53,008 bases of DNA, taken from positions 1-53,008 of IMG/VR virus record IMGVR_UViG_3300025151_000047; one strand, written 5' to 3'. Made by a program: the position numbers and the translations under genes. How positions within the stretch are numbered: position 1 is the stretch's first letter; each line of letters begins with the position of its first letter. Positions 31,920 to 41,273 of the stretch are shown here, in pieces. Below the pieces are notes generated by a model, which searched no databases, was not told the origin of the DNA, and was given only the letters and a program-made list of their open reading frames with translations. The DNA comes from a virus.

Positions 31920-32168
31920 TTATTCCTCTTTCTTTTTATAGCCCATCATTTTGTTGAGAGCTTCTCTTCGTTTTTGGCAGGCACCGCATGGTTTTACCTT
32001 ACCGCCAGTTGCTTTACTAATAACATTTTTAACCGTATCTCCAAGACCCCTAGAAGGACCACTATAGTCCTTACACTCCATGCAGTTTTCTTCGGTGGGC
32101 TTACCATCAAACTTATTGATCGTACAGATACGCTGGCCTGATAAAATACCTAAATGAACACAAGACAT
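31920..32168 (-). CDS. small cysteine-rich phage protein (82 aa)
   Basis: Two cysteine groups: MSCVHLG...ICTINK...NCMECKDY near the N-terminus and KPCGACQKRREALNKMMGY near the end, with GLGDTVKNVISKATGG between. GLGDTxxxxxKATG and CGxCxKRRExLNxM are familiar from small proteins of many phages that follow tail fibre genes. Zinc binding is likely. It ends in YKKKEE. AAGGAG precedes the start. No proven function. Confidence 0.65.
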   Translation of the reverse strand: MSCVHLGILSGQRICTINKFDGKPTEENCMECKDYSGPSRGLGDTVKNVISKATGGKVKPCGACQKRREALNKMMGYKKKEE

Positions 32169-32178
32169 AATATTCTCC

Positions 32179-35100
32179 TTAAGATGATGACGAAGTACAT
32201 GTTGAATCTAAGTCACAACAAGTACATTCATCTTTAACAGGAATCCACGTCAGGTCAACAGGATAGTTATCAGAGTCCACAAAGTAGTGGTCCCTAATCC
32301 TAAGACACTCATTGGTACATTCCACGTTAGTGTTAGTAACCCATGAGTATGTCCCAGACCCAGAATCATATGAGATAACAGTTAATGATTCTTCTTGGTT
32401 ATTTCTAGAGTCCAAGGGTCCGGACCTATTACACGTAATTCCTGAGTAATCACAAATATCGTGATAATAATTTTTATTGTTTGCAAAACTAAGTTTCATT
32501 CCACCCACATTAGGAATACCGTGATCTAAGAGATTGCCGCTAGACAATGCTTCGATCTCCGTAATAAAGTTACTATGGGCCTCAGAGGGGAATTGGAACG
32601 GATCCGTTTCACCTAAGCAAGTACCATTAGTGGTATCATAACAAGCATCTAAATCATCAGCGGTTTTAAACACGCTTCCTTGAATGTGAGTTTTACAGAT
32701 AGTGGGAAGGTCAGATGTAATCCTACTTGTGGTAGAAGAAACGCCAAATGACAGCTTCTGCTTATCGCTAGGATTATCGACCAGCCACTGGTTATAAGGA
32801 CCGTAGGGGTTAATTCTCACAGCGTTAGCACTTGAGGTTCTACCCACAACCGGAGAGGACCGTTTGTGGACCACAGGACCAAAGCTGCTGCCCCCACCGT
32901 AATTATTGGGAACAAGGGAGGTATTAGAATAATCGTTCTTAACCTGCCTAAGGTTCTCAATCTTAACACCTTGGCTACCTACCCAGAAGTACCTGTATCC
33001 ATCGACAGCAAAGTTACTTCCGGTGAACCCTGTCTTACCGCCACCATAGTCAAGACTGGAGGGGTACTGAGTTTCCAGTAACAGATCAGAAGTACCAAGA
33101 TTGTGGAATACACTATCTTTGATAAACAAGTTCTGGATCTGCTTACGACCGTAGTGTAAGTACTTAGTGTCCAACGACGAGACAGCACCCTCAGTCAAGG
33201 GGAACATGGGTCCAGACGGGACGTTCTTACAGCTAGTGTCGCTACTGTCGGTAGACAAGCAGTATTTAGAGACATTGGACGATACGACAAAGTTCTCAAA
33301 GTAAAGGTGGTTAATCGGGACGTGCCCGAAGATCTGATGAGAATCAGCCTTTTCGTCTAAGTGGAAATTCTTGAATAAGAAGTTTCTATAATTAAAGCAT
33401 CCAAAGTTCTTAGGGTTACCCGCAAAACCATTGACATGTCCACTGTAAGAACTCACAAGATCTCTCACAGTTAAAGAAGGACCGGGCATATTAATAATTC
33501 TAGAATGACAGTTATCAACTTTAATGTTAATCATCATTCTATTTTCAATAAAGGTATTAAAATTATATATACCCCGAGGGTTAGGACTACCAATAGATGT
33601 ATCATAGTCATCGACAGTTTTGATTCCGTACTTGGTCTCAAAGTCATCTAAAGACCACTTAACGATATCTGTATCCTGCTTATTGGGATCACTGTAGTTA
33701 TCGATGTTCTTAACCCAGAGGTCCATAATGAGACTATGCCCTTCGTCGCAGATAAGAGTATCGGTCATGTTATCCACGGTAAAGTGTTTAACCATAACGG
33801 GATTCTTTACGACAGGACCGGGGACACCAGTAGACTTAATAGATTTAGCGTAGATACCCATAGTCCATGAATCATTATCAGCTAATTCCATTAAATCGTG
33901 GTTATAGAGACCGAGGATAACACACTCGCCTTTCTCAGTACCAAGACAATAGGAGTCACTGGTGTGGACCAGATCGCTGTCAAAGATGCCCTTACAGGCA
34001 CTCAAGGCACTGTTCGTACACGGATAATTAACACCGCAATCAATTTCAGCAGTCAGGTTACTACCCGTAGCAGAAAGATCCACAGTGTCAGACGAGAAGA
34101 AGGGCCACCATTGGACCTCACTCATACGACACTTACAGTTAGCTCTACAGTACTGACAAGAAGCTCCAGTACAGTCAGCGCATCCAGATCCATTAGCTAA
34201 GACACCACAGCAGTTGACACCACAGATAGTGGTATCAGAAGAACACTGATAGTTGTCTTCTCCATCTCTGATCTTTCTACATTTATTATACTGAATCTGA
34301 CCACTGACAGTACCTCCATTGTCTCTGGTGAGGGTATCACCGCAGATAATGTCTCCAGAGCCATCCACTAAGGTAGATGCCTTAACGGCGGTCACACAGA
34401 CCGACTCGAAGTCTACGTTCTCCACCAGAAGCCTACAGTTAGATCCGGTAGACTTCAGGCACTGGGTCACAGAGGAGCCAGTCAGAGACGTATAGACGGT
34501 AAGATCCTTAACGTGTAAGGCGAAGTTATCCCATGCCATTTCGACTCTATCAGGGCCGGGCGGGAACCACAGAATAGTCTTACTCTTACTATCTGGGTTT
34601 TTTGATTTAATAACAATACTCTTTTTCTCCAAGGCATTTTGACACCAAGTTGCTCCAGCAGTGAAGGTCAGAGACTCGCTGTCAATAGAGTTGGGCCAGT
34701 GATACTTTCGGGGTGTACCCGTGGTGCCGGGAAGAAGAATAATCTCTGCATCAAGTCGTTGAGAACCAGTTGCAACTGTATCGAGAAGACCAAAAGCAGC
34801 CGCAATAGTTGTGACATCGGCATCTCCTGAGCTAACCTCAGCAGAGCTTCCGACCCTCACCTGATAGGCAGAGGGGTTATAATTAAACCAGAATGACTCG
34901 TAACCATTGAACAAGATATTCTGTTGGCTGGTAGCACCAAAGACGTAACGGTTACTGGATGAGGTAAGTTTATTCAATCCGTTGTCGTAATACGTAAAGC
35001 CGTCGTTGGCTAAGTTCCACTTGTGGGTGGAACCAATCGCCGCAAACTTGTTTCTGTACTTTTTACCGTCAAGGGATTTAATAATCTTAGGACCGTCAGG

Positions 35101-38100
35101 AACATCTTCAGGCCATTTGGCTCTACTCAAAGGCCAGTCTTGACCATCAATCGGTCCCCAGTTCTTGTACTCACCCTCAGTTCTACCTCCTAAGGTTTCT
35201 CCTTTAAGGAGAACCTCAGCATTACCCGTAGGAGGCTCACCGTAAAGCAAGCGACCAATACCAGACTTAGGTACAATCTTAGCTCTCACTTCGTGGACAC
35301 CTGAGGTAAGAGCGTCCGTCTCAATCCTTACAGTATACTCTTCTAATCCGTCAATGAGATTACCATTTTCGTCTCGTTCGACCTTAGCCACGCACTCTTC
35401 TTTTGGGTGTTTATATTCTGATCCTAAAGAAACGTAACCGTCACCAGAGGTAGCACCGTCTAAATACATGTGTACTCGATCAATACCAGACATATGTGCC
35501 GCTGATAAAGTAAGGTAGAAACCTAACTGAGTCTCGTTTAAATCTAAGTATTCGTTAGCGTAGTTCTTAAACGGAAGCTCAGTCCATCGGCCCATAGCTT
35601 GAGGGAATCCTCTAGCAACATGATCAAAATTATGTTTAGGATCAGCGTGATACCAAACGTCTTCATTCCAGTTTTGTGCTGTAACAGCTTTAATAGTTGG
35701 AATATCGTTTGCTTCGGCATTAGTGTCAACATAAGAACTAAACGCTCCGCCTGCTAACGGATATAAGACAAGCATTGTTGTAAAATTATCGTTAAATTCT
35801 ACATTAGGAATTTGTGAGGGAGTTGTTTCAGGTTGGCCTGTTCCGACCCAACTGGAAGGAGAATTAGTAACAATATAAGGTTTTAATACTGTTTCTCTTT
35901 GAGCGTATTGCCAAAAGAAAGAACCACAAGTATCGAAATAAGGATTAAATACTCCTTGATTTAAAATATCATTTGGGTTATTTTTTAGTACTTGGACAGA
36001 ATCTTTGATACTCTTATTGTAAAGATCTTCACAATCAGGACAGCTCTGAACAATACCGGCTAAATGGAATTGAGTAGGATAATCTGCTTCACCACCACAC
36101 GGAGTTCCTGATAAACCAACATACCAAAATTCAATTTGATATGTATGGGGTCTCATGGGAATAAGCATTGCTCCTTCGGTTTCTGCTACAAAACTACCAG
36201 TCTCATCAATATAACTGTAACAACCTTGTGACTCTACGTTAAATTTACTAATCCACGGATTACAGAAAATACACGTACCGTCATCTTCGCAGCTAGTTTC
36301 TGTTCTTTTGTAGGCTACACTTGTATTTAAATAATCAGGAAATTCAGATGTATCAAAATTAGACTTTGTGATACCTCGCTCAGTTTGAGAATCTTTAGAA
36401 TAGACATGATCTAATCTAAAAGTACAACCAGCAGTGACATCATCGTAATCTTGTGTACAACCCACTCCGCCTGCTTGAGGAACTTCTGTAAAATCAAAAC
36501 AGTTTTTATAAACCGATCTAACTTGCGTTGACCAAATTCTAAGATAGCTCGTTCTTTCAAGAGGAATTTGTGTATGCCACCATCCTCCTTCTTCAGCAAA
36601 TGAAAGGAAACGATAAGCATCAGGGTTATCTCTAAAAACAGAGTTGCTACGGACATCTTGTTTGCAATACGTAGCTATATGCCATGCGGAATCTAACTTA
36701 GTGAAGTCTTCTTTGATTTTATCTTTTTCAGTTTCATTAGCCATTGACTGGTAAATTTCTGTTTGAATAAATCCTTCATCTAAACTAGTAGTAACATCCG
36801 TAATTTTTTCAGTAACACCCTCTTCGATATCGTAAATACTATAATCTTCGTTTGTAGTTAAGATAGAAGAACTACTTGAAAGGGTTCCGTTTTCTTTATA
36901 AAAAGCGATAAATCTATTAAAATCATTTCCTCGTTTTAAAGTAAATTTATCGTTAGATAAAGTAAGCTCAACTTGTAAACCTTGCATTAAAACGGGAGGA
37001 GCATATTCAAAATCTGCATTATCGCAAGTTGCACATCTTCCAAAAACACTTTCGTTACGATTATAGTTACAGAACTGTAACATCTTATTTGAAATAACAT
37101 TACTGATATTTGAGTTTCTGATAAGCTCTAAATTTTCATTAAAGTTGTTTTTAGGTAAACATCTTCGACCCGCCGGTTCAAGTGCATCTTGTGCGGTTTG
37201 ATCAAAAATTAATCTCATGTTACCTAGTTCATTTAAACCGTCAATATAATACTGAGGAAGAACAAAACGAGCAAGAGTGTTTTCAATAGCGAGGTTGTTT
37301 ACTTCATACGAACCACAGTAATCGTAAACATTTTGGTCTTTATAAGCAGCGGACATATTTAACGTAATATTATCTTGCCCTTCACCGTTTTTATTTAAAG
37401 GAGCGATACCAAAATCTTTTTGAGTACCTCTAGTACATAATGCATCAGGAATTACCGAAAGACAACCACCGTTGTCACATTTTTCCACGTATTCACTACA
37501 ACTATCATATACAAAACAACCGCAAGTGTCAACTACTCCAGCAGCAGTACATTCTGGACATGGTGAAAATGGATCAACGTCCCAACAAATAGAATTATAT
37601 CCTTCTGCTTTTTTAGCCATACAATCTTTGTAAGTAGTAAGAATAGGGGGTTCATAAAGTGTAGTACAACTACAATCATTAGGACACTGAGTACCCGAAG
37701 GGCCTTCAGGACAACTTCCGCAGTCCCACCAGACACCGCAAGTACTACAATCTCCACATATATAAGGTTCCTCTCCACCTCCTACTCCATTACAGCAAGC
37801 ACAAAAAAGTCTAATATTTGTATTCCAGATATCTTCTCCTAAACACCCCTCAAATAAATCTATACATTCACATAGATCACACATACATAAACTAAGTGAG
37901 CCGCTACCAATAAACGATCCGTTACATAAACCCGCACAACTAGCACCAGAGTTAAGCGAATCTATTGCGTCATCTGTAAGAAAATCACTTAAACTTAATC
38001 CAGTAAGGTCGCACCCGATGCCTTCTCCACCAAATACAACTGAACTAGCTAAAGATCCTGAATTTTCGCAACTATCTCCTGAAGAATAAGTACTAGCGTC

Positions 38101-39072
38101 GATAAGTCCTTCAAATCCCCACCAATATTCAAACCTAACTCCCCAGTAATTTGTTTCTTCGTTTAATCCAGTATAATTAATAGTACGTGTAGATGTGTTA
38201 TAACTAAACTTAAAGTCAGGTAAAGGAGAAGAGCAAGCAGTATCAAGATAGTCTTCTACGCTAAATACAATACCTTGTGAATTAGGGATAGGATAAAAGT
38301 CATCTAATAAACCTAAAAGACTTCCAGTTTCCGCTCCTTGTTCTTTCTTTCTAAAAGGAAAACGATATCGGTATGTTCTACCAACGTAATCTAAAGGATC
38401 GCTAGAAGTTCCGCCTAACGGGCTACCAATAGCAGGTACAGAAGTAGATCCGCCATCTCCTGAATACACTAAGGAATTACCGTTTTGATCTGTTAAATTA
38501 GTTTGATCAATAACCCTGATTCTTAAAGTTAATGCTTGCACTCCTCTGGATTCCATAATTAATAAAGTGTCTCTGTCTTTATCTTTAGAAGACTGGTCTG
38601 CGTATTCAATACCTAAGCCTGTTATCCCTTGAAAGTTATTCCAATATAATCCACTTTGTTGAAGACTTGGGAATTCTGATAATCGAAGTCCTACCATATA
38701 ACCACCACCGTCATCAGAAGAACCACTAGTAGAATTGCAAAGTCCGTTTTCTACAGTAGCAAAAGTATTCCAATGATCTGAGTTACCACTTTCGTTATAA
38801 AAATGTTCACTTTCAGAACAATCTAACTTTAAATGGAACGGAAAAACATACTGAATAAAACTAGATGCGAATCCCGAATCCGGTAAATGAGACGTAGGCC
38901 AGTTATAAAAATTCAAAAGTCCAGAACTTTCCGTGGGACAATTGTTCTGTCCGTTATCAGAGTCTGGGTTATAATTACCAAAACAGCATTTACCTACAGG
39001 ATTACAGCTTTGATCAAAAAGGCCGGACGTACATCCGCAATCGCCTGAATTAAAGGTGGGTGGTATACTCAT
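32179..39072 (-). CDS. giant cysteine-rich tail fibre/spike protein (2297 aa)
   Basis: The N-terminal 900 residues are unusually rich in cysteine (for example CGDCSTCGVWWDCGSCPEGP near 445) and in S, G, N and Y. From about residue 1440 to 2000 the sequence has short strands and turns in parallel-beta-helix style (IILLPGTTGTPRKYHWPNSI; SLIMDLWVKNIDNYS), typical of receptor-binding spikes with glycan-depolymerising activity, though no catalytic residues can be named. The C-terminus is again cysteine-containing. It lies between the collagen-containing fibre and small virion genes, the usual place for adhesins. The DNA for the C-terminal half is more GC-rich than that for the N-terminal half. Confidence 0.75.
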   Translation of the reverse strand: MSIPPTFNSGDCGCTSGLFDQSCNPVGKCCFGNYNPDSDNGQNNCPTESSGLLNFYNWPTSHLPDSGFASSFIQYVFPFHLKLDCSESEHFYNESGNSDHWNTFATVENGLCNSTSGSSDDGGGYMVGLRLSEFPSLQQSGLYWNNFQGITGLGIEYADQSSKDKDRDTLLIMESRGVQALTLRIRVIDQTNLTDQNGNSLVYSGDGGSTSVPAIGSPLGGTSSDPLDYVGRTYRYRFPFRKKEQGAETGSLLGLLDDFYPIPNSQGIVFSVEDYLDTACSSPLPDFKFSYNTSTRTINYTGLNEETNYWGVRFEYWWGFEGLIDASTYSSGDSCENSGSLASSVVFGGEGIGCDLTGLSLSDFLTDDAIDSLNSGASCAGLCNGSFIGSGSLSLCMCDLCECIDLFEGCLGEDIWNTNIRLFCACCNGVGGGEEPYICGDCSTCGVWWDCGSCPEGPSGTQCPNDCSCTTLYEPPILTTYKDCMAKKAEGYNSICWDVDPFSPCPECTAAGVVDTCGCFVYDSCSEYVEKCDNGGCLSVIPDALCTRGTQKDFGIAPLNKNGEGQDNITLNMSAAYKDQNVYDYCGSYEVNNLAIENTLARFVLPQYYIDGLNELGNMRLIFDQTAQDALEPAGRRCLPKNNFNENLELIRNSNISNVISNKMLQFCNYNRNESVFGRCATCDNADFEYAPPVLMQGLQVELTLSNDKFTLKRGNDFNRFIAFYKENGTLSSSSSILTTNEDYSIYDIEEGVTEKITDVTTSLDEGFIQTEIYQSMANETEKDKIKEDFTKLDSAWHIATYCKQDVRSNSVFRDNPDAYRFLSFAEEGGWWHTQIPLERTSYLRIWSTQVRSVYKNCFDFTEVPQAGGVGCTQDYDDVTAGCTFRLDHVYSKDSQTERGITKSNFDTSEFPDYLNTSVAYKRTETSCEDDGTCIFCNPWISKFNVESQGCYSYIDETGSFVAETEGAMLIPMRPHTYQIEFWYVGLSGTPCGGEADYPTQFHLAGIVQSCPDCEDLYNKSIKDSVQVLKNNPNDILNQGVFNPYFDTCGSFFWQYAQRETVLKPYIVTNSPSSWVGTGQPETTPSQIPNVEFNDNFTTMLVLYPLAGGAFSSYVDTNAEANDIPTIKAVTAQNWNEDVWYHADPKHNFDHVARGFPQAMGRWTELPFKNYANEYLDLNETQLGFYLTLSAAHMSGIDRVHMYLDGATSGDGYVSLGSEYKHPKEECVAKVERDENGNLIDGLEEYTVRIETDALTSGVHEVRAKIVPKSGIGRLLYGEPPTGNAEVLLKGETLGGRTEGEYKNWGPIDGQDWPLSRAKWPEDVPDGPKIIKSLDGKKYRNKFAAIGSTHKWNLANDGFTYYDNGLNKLTSSSNRYVFGATSQQNILFNGYESFWFNYNPSAYQVRVGSSAEVSSGDADVTTIAAAFGLLDTVATGSQRLDAEIILLPGTTGTPRKYHWPNSIDSESLTFTAGATWCQNALEKKSIVIKSKNPDSKSKTILWFPPGPDRVEMAWDNFALHVKDLTVYTSLTGSSVTQCLKSTGSNCRLLVENVDFESVCVTAVKASTLVDGSGDIICGDTLTRDNGGTVSGQIQYNKCRKIRDGEDNYQCSSDTTICGVNCCGVLANGSGCADCTGASCQYCRANCKCRMSEVQWWPFFSSDTVDLSATGSNLTAEIDCGVNYPCTNSALSACKGIFDSDLVHTSDSYCLGTEKGECVILGLYNHDLMELADNDSWTMGIYAKSIKSTGVPGPVVKNPVMVKHFTVDNMTDTLICDEGHSLIMDLWVKNIDNYSDPNKQDTDIVKWSLDDFETKYGIKTVDDYDTSIGSPNPRGIYNFNTFIENRMMINIKVDNCHSRIINMPGPSLTVRDLVSSYSGHVNGFAGNPKNFGCFNYRNFLFKNFHLDEKADSHQIFGHVPINHLYFENFVVSSNVSKYCLSTDSSDTSCKNVPSGPMFPLTEGAVSSLDTKYLHYGRKQIQNLFIKDSVFHNLGTSDLLLETQYPSSLDYGGGKTGFTGSNFAVDGYRYFWVGSQGVKIENLRQVKNDYSNTSLVPNNYGGGSSFGPVVHKRSSPVVGRTSSANAVRINPYGPYNQWLVDNPSDKQKLSFGVSSTTSRITSDLPTICKTHIQGSVFKTADDLDACYDTTNGTCLGETDPFQFPSEAHSNFITEIEALSSGNLLDHGIPNVGGMKLSFANNKNYYHDICDYSGITCNRSGPLDSRNNQEESLTVISYDSGSGTYSWVTNTNVECTNECLRIRDHYFVDSDNYPVDLTWIPVKDECTCCDLDSTCTSSSS

Positions 39073-39081
39073 TTGTTCTCC

Positions 39082-41214
39082 TTAAGTAGCACACTCGACA
39101 AGTTTAATAACATTCTGAAGACAGAAGGAATTTGTATCTGTTTTTACTAATACTCTTGTATCGACGGGAATAGGCATTAATTTAATTAAATCGTTATTAA
39201 CCTGATTGACACCGTATACTCTCTGGTCTTCAAGAACAGGGAGGCTAAATGCCGATGGATCGTTATATTCAATACCTTGAAATGTACGGGGGCTAGTTGA
39301 CAAAGCACCACTATTAGGCGTTTCAGCGGTATTAATCGCTCCAGAGATAGATGTACCTCCCCCTCCTAGTTGTGTATCTAAGTCGTAGCTATATTCTCCA
39401 TACCCGTTTACATTATGTCCAGTAACATAGTACCACGCTGTATCGACAAAACTAGCCCAACCCTCAAGAATGGCTTCAATATCACTTAAACCAGACTCGG
39501 TAGGATATTCAAACGTAAATGTTATATCTTCATTACTATTACTAAGTTCTACAGAAACTTCATTAATAGAATACCCCGGTGGGCCTTGTGCTCCTTCTGC
39601 ACCTTGTCCACCGGCTTGACCATCATCCCCGTCTAATCCCTTAAGACCTGAAGGAATATGAGACAAGTAAATAGAATCAGCGTCAGTAAAGGTTCCACTA
39701 GAAGTAAGGACGCTTACAGTTAAGGTAATAAACGATCCGTTATCTCCAATATTAGTAACCTCACATAACACAAAAATTTCTGGGTTACCGTTTTTAAAAA
39801 TCTTTAATAAATCGTTAGTTGCAACGCCATCTGCGTTTGTTGCATTAAAGGATTCAAACCACGGAGACATATCTATAGCATCTGAGTTTTCATCGTCAAC
39901 GTAGATCTCAGTAATACTCGCACCCGTGCTGTTAAACCTCACTTCGGCAGTTCCAATACCACTACTAGTCGTAGTAGAATCGTACTCAAACCTAAACGTA
40001 TCTCCACCAGCAGAGCCAGCAACAGCTAACGTACTTGGATCAACATTTTTATATTCTCCGTCACCGGCGTGCCACTGTAAGATATCATTGTTACTTGCTG
40101 CGGCATCTTCAACATCCGATAAAGTATTTAAAGGAACTTTAGTTAATCCACTTTCAGTCATTACAAGAGTACTTCTAAGGGGATTAAAAGCAGTAGTACT
40201 AGACGTAAAGATATCCGTTAAATTAGTATCGGTATTATCACCCTCACAGAAGTTAAGAGTAGCTGCTAAGACAGCACTGCAAGAGGCTGCTGCTTCGCTA
40301 ACCGCTTTAGGAACCCAGTTAGATCCATCCCAAGTTAAAACATGGTTCGTGGTAGGAGCCGAGCTATAGTCTACGTCTTTAACATCCTTTAAGTTTAATA
40401 AATCGCTAACGGACTGCGCTACGTAATTATCACTGGAGGTATTCTTATAGATAACAGTTCTAGACCCACTAGGAGGATCAACATCGTTAAGCTCAAAGAT
40501 ACTTAAGTTAATTAATTCTACCGGAATCTTACCGTCAGACCCAGTAGTTACAATACTACCTAAACCAGAGAGGTCAGAGAAGGTAACCATATCCATTTCA
40601 ATGGTCCACAGAAGCTCTTGGATTAAAAACATTTCCTGACCTTTTTGGAAGTTAAGGAGATTAGAAGTTAACTGGGCACCGGGCTGGTACACAACAAAGT
40701 CAGAAAAGGAATGAGTTAATCTTTTAATAGTGTATTCTGAGGTCTCTTCAGGAGTAGGGAAGATAATACTAGCGGCATTCCCATCGTAATCTAAAAGAGG
40801 GCTACCGTCTGGTTTAGTAGTTTTGGTAAGACCGTTGATCTTGGTTTTAGATAAATAAGCATACTGCGTTGAGTTATTATCAGATCTTTCGGCAATGTAA
40901 ACTTTAGATCCATCAGAAAGCTCTTGAGGGAGTCTGAACAATCCCTGCCGTTCTCTTACGGGGAATGTACCTAAAATATCATTACCGTTTGCATCTTGTT
41001 CGGCCTGAAAGAACACTTCAATTTGTTGAGTAATACTCACATCTTCATTAAATTGAGTTTGAAGTTTAGTTAAATCAATCTTGATGCAGTCCTCTGCTCC
41101 TCCGGTATTTCCGATGTCCTTACTTTCTGTAGTAATAAAAGATGAATCACCTGTATTATTAGGATTGTTATAGTTATAAGAACATTGCCTAAATCTTGTA
41201 TTCTCAAATGCCAT
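39082..41214 (-). CDS. tail fibre protein with collagen-like segment (710 aa)
   Basis: The start is placed at ATG 41212-41214 (MAFENTRFRQCSYNYNNPNN), which has AAGGAG six bases upstream; a longer frame would run through a terminator into the previous gene. A collagen-like stretch near residues 525-545 (GLKGLDGDDGQAGGQGAEGA then QGPPG) probably forms a triple helix, as in many trimeric phage fibres. The remainder is beta-rich with serine/threonine repeats (EAAASCSAVLAATLNF...). The N-terminus may attach to the tail tube. It precedes the giant cysteine-rich fibre by 9 bases. Confidence 0.75.
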   Translation of the reverse strand: MAFENTRFRQCSYNYNNPNNTGDSSFITTESKDIGNTGGAEDCIKIDLTKLQTQFNEDVSITQQIEVFFQAEQDANGNDILGTFPVRERQGLFRLPQELSDGSKVYIAERSDNNSTQYAYLSKTKINGLTKTTKPDGSPLLDYDGNAASIIFPTPEETSEYTIKRLTHSFSDFVVYQPGAQLTSNLLNFQKGQEMFLIQELLWTIEMDMVTFSDLSGLGSIVTTGSDGKIPVELINLSIFELNDVDPPSGSRTVIYKNTSSDNYVAQSVSDLLNLKDVKDVDYSSAPTTNHVLTWDGSNWVPKAVSEAAASCSAVLAATLNFCEGDNTDTNLTDIFTSSTTAFNPLRSTLVMTESGLTKVPLNTLSDVEDAAASNNDILQWHAGDGEYKNVDPSTLAVAGSAGGDTFRFEYDSTTTSSGIGTAEVRFNSTGASITEIYVDDENSDAIDMSPWFESFNATNADGVATNDLLKIFKNGNPEIFVLCEVTNIGDNGSFITLTVSVLTSSGTFTDADSIYLSHIPSGLKGLDGDDGQAGGQGAEGAQGPPGYSINEVSVELSNSNEDITFTFEYPTESGLSDIEAILEGWASFVDTAWYYVTGHNVNGYGEYSYDLDTQLGGGGTSISGAINTAETPNSGALSTSPRTFQGIEYNDPSAFSLPVLEDQRVYGVNQVNNDLIKLMPIPVDTRVLVKTDTNSFCLQNVIKLVECAT

Positions 41215-41227
41215 GTTAATCTCCTTT

Positions 41228-41261
41228 AAAAAAGACCGATGCAGCCCCGAGGCCACACCGG
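41228..41261 (-). terminator. intrinsic terminator between tail tube B and fibre genes
   Basis: On the minus strand CCGGTGTGGCC pairs with GGCTGCATCGG (three G-U pairs) around a UCGG loop, followed by UCUUUUUU. The arms are at 41251-41261 and 41236-41246, with the U-run at 41228-41233. This is a textbook Rho-independent terminator. The ribosome site of the fibre gene follows at once, so some read-through or a promoter nearby is implied. Confidence 0.8.
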
Positions 41262-41273
41262 CCCGGAGAACAG

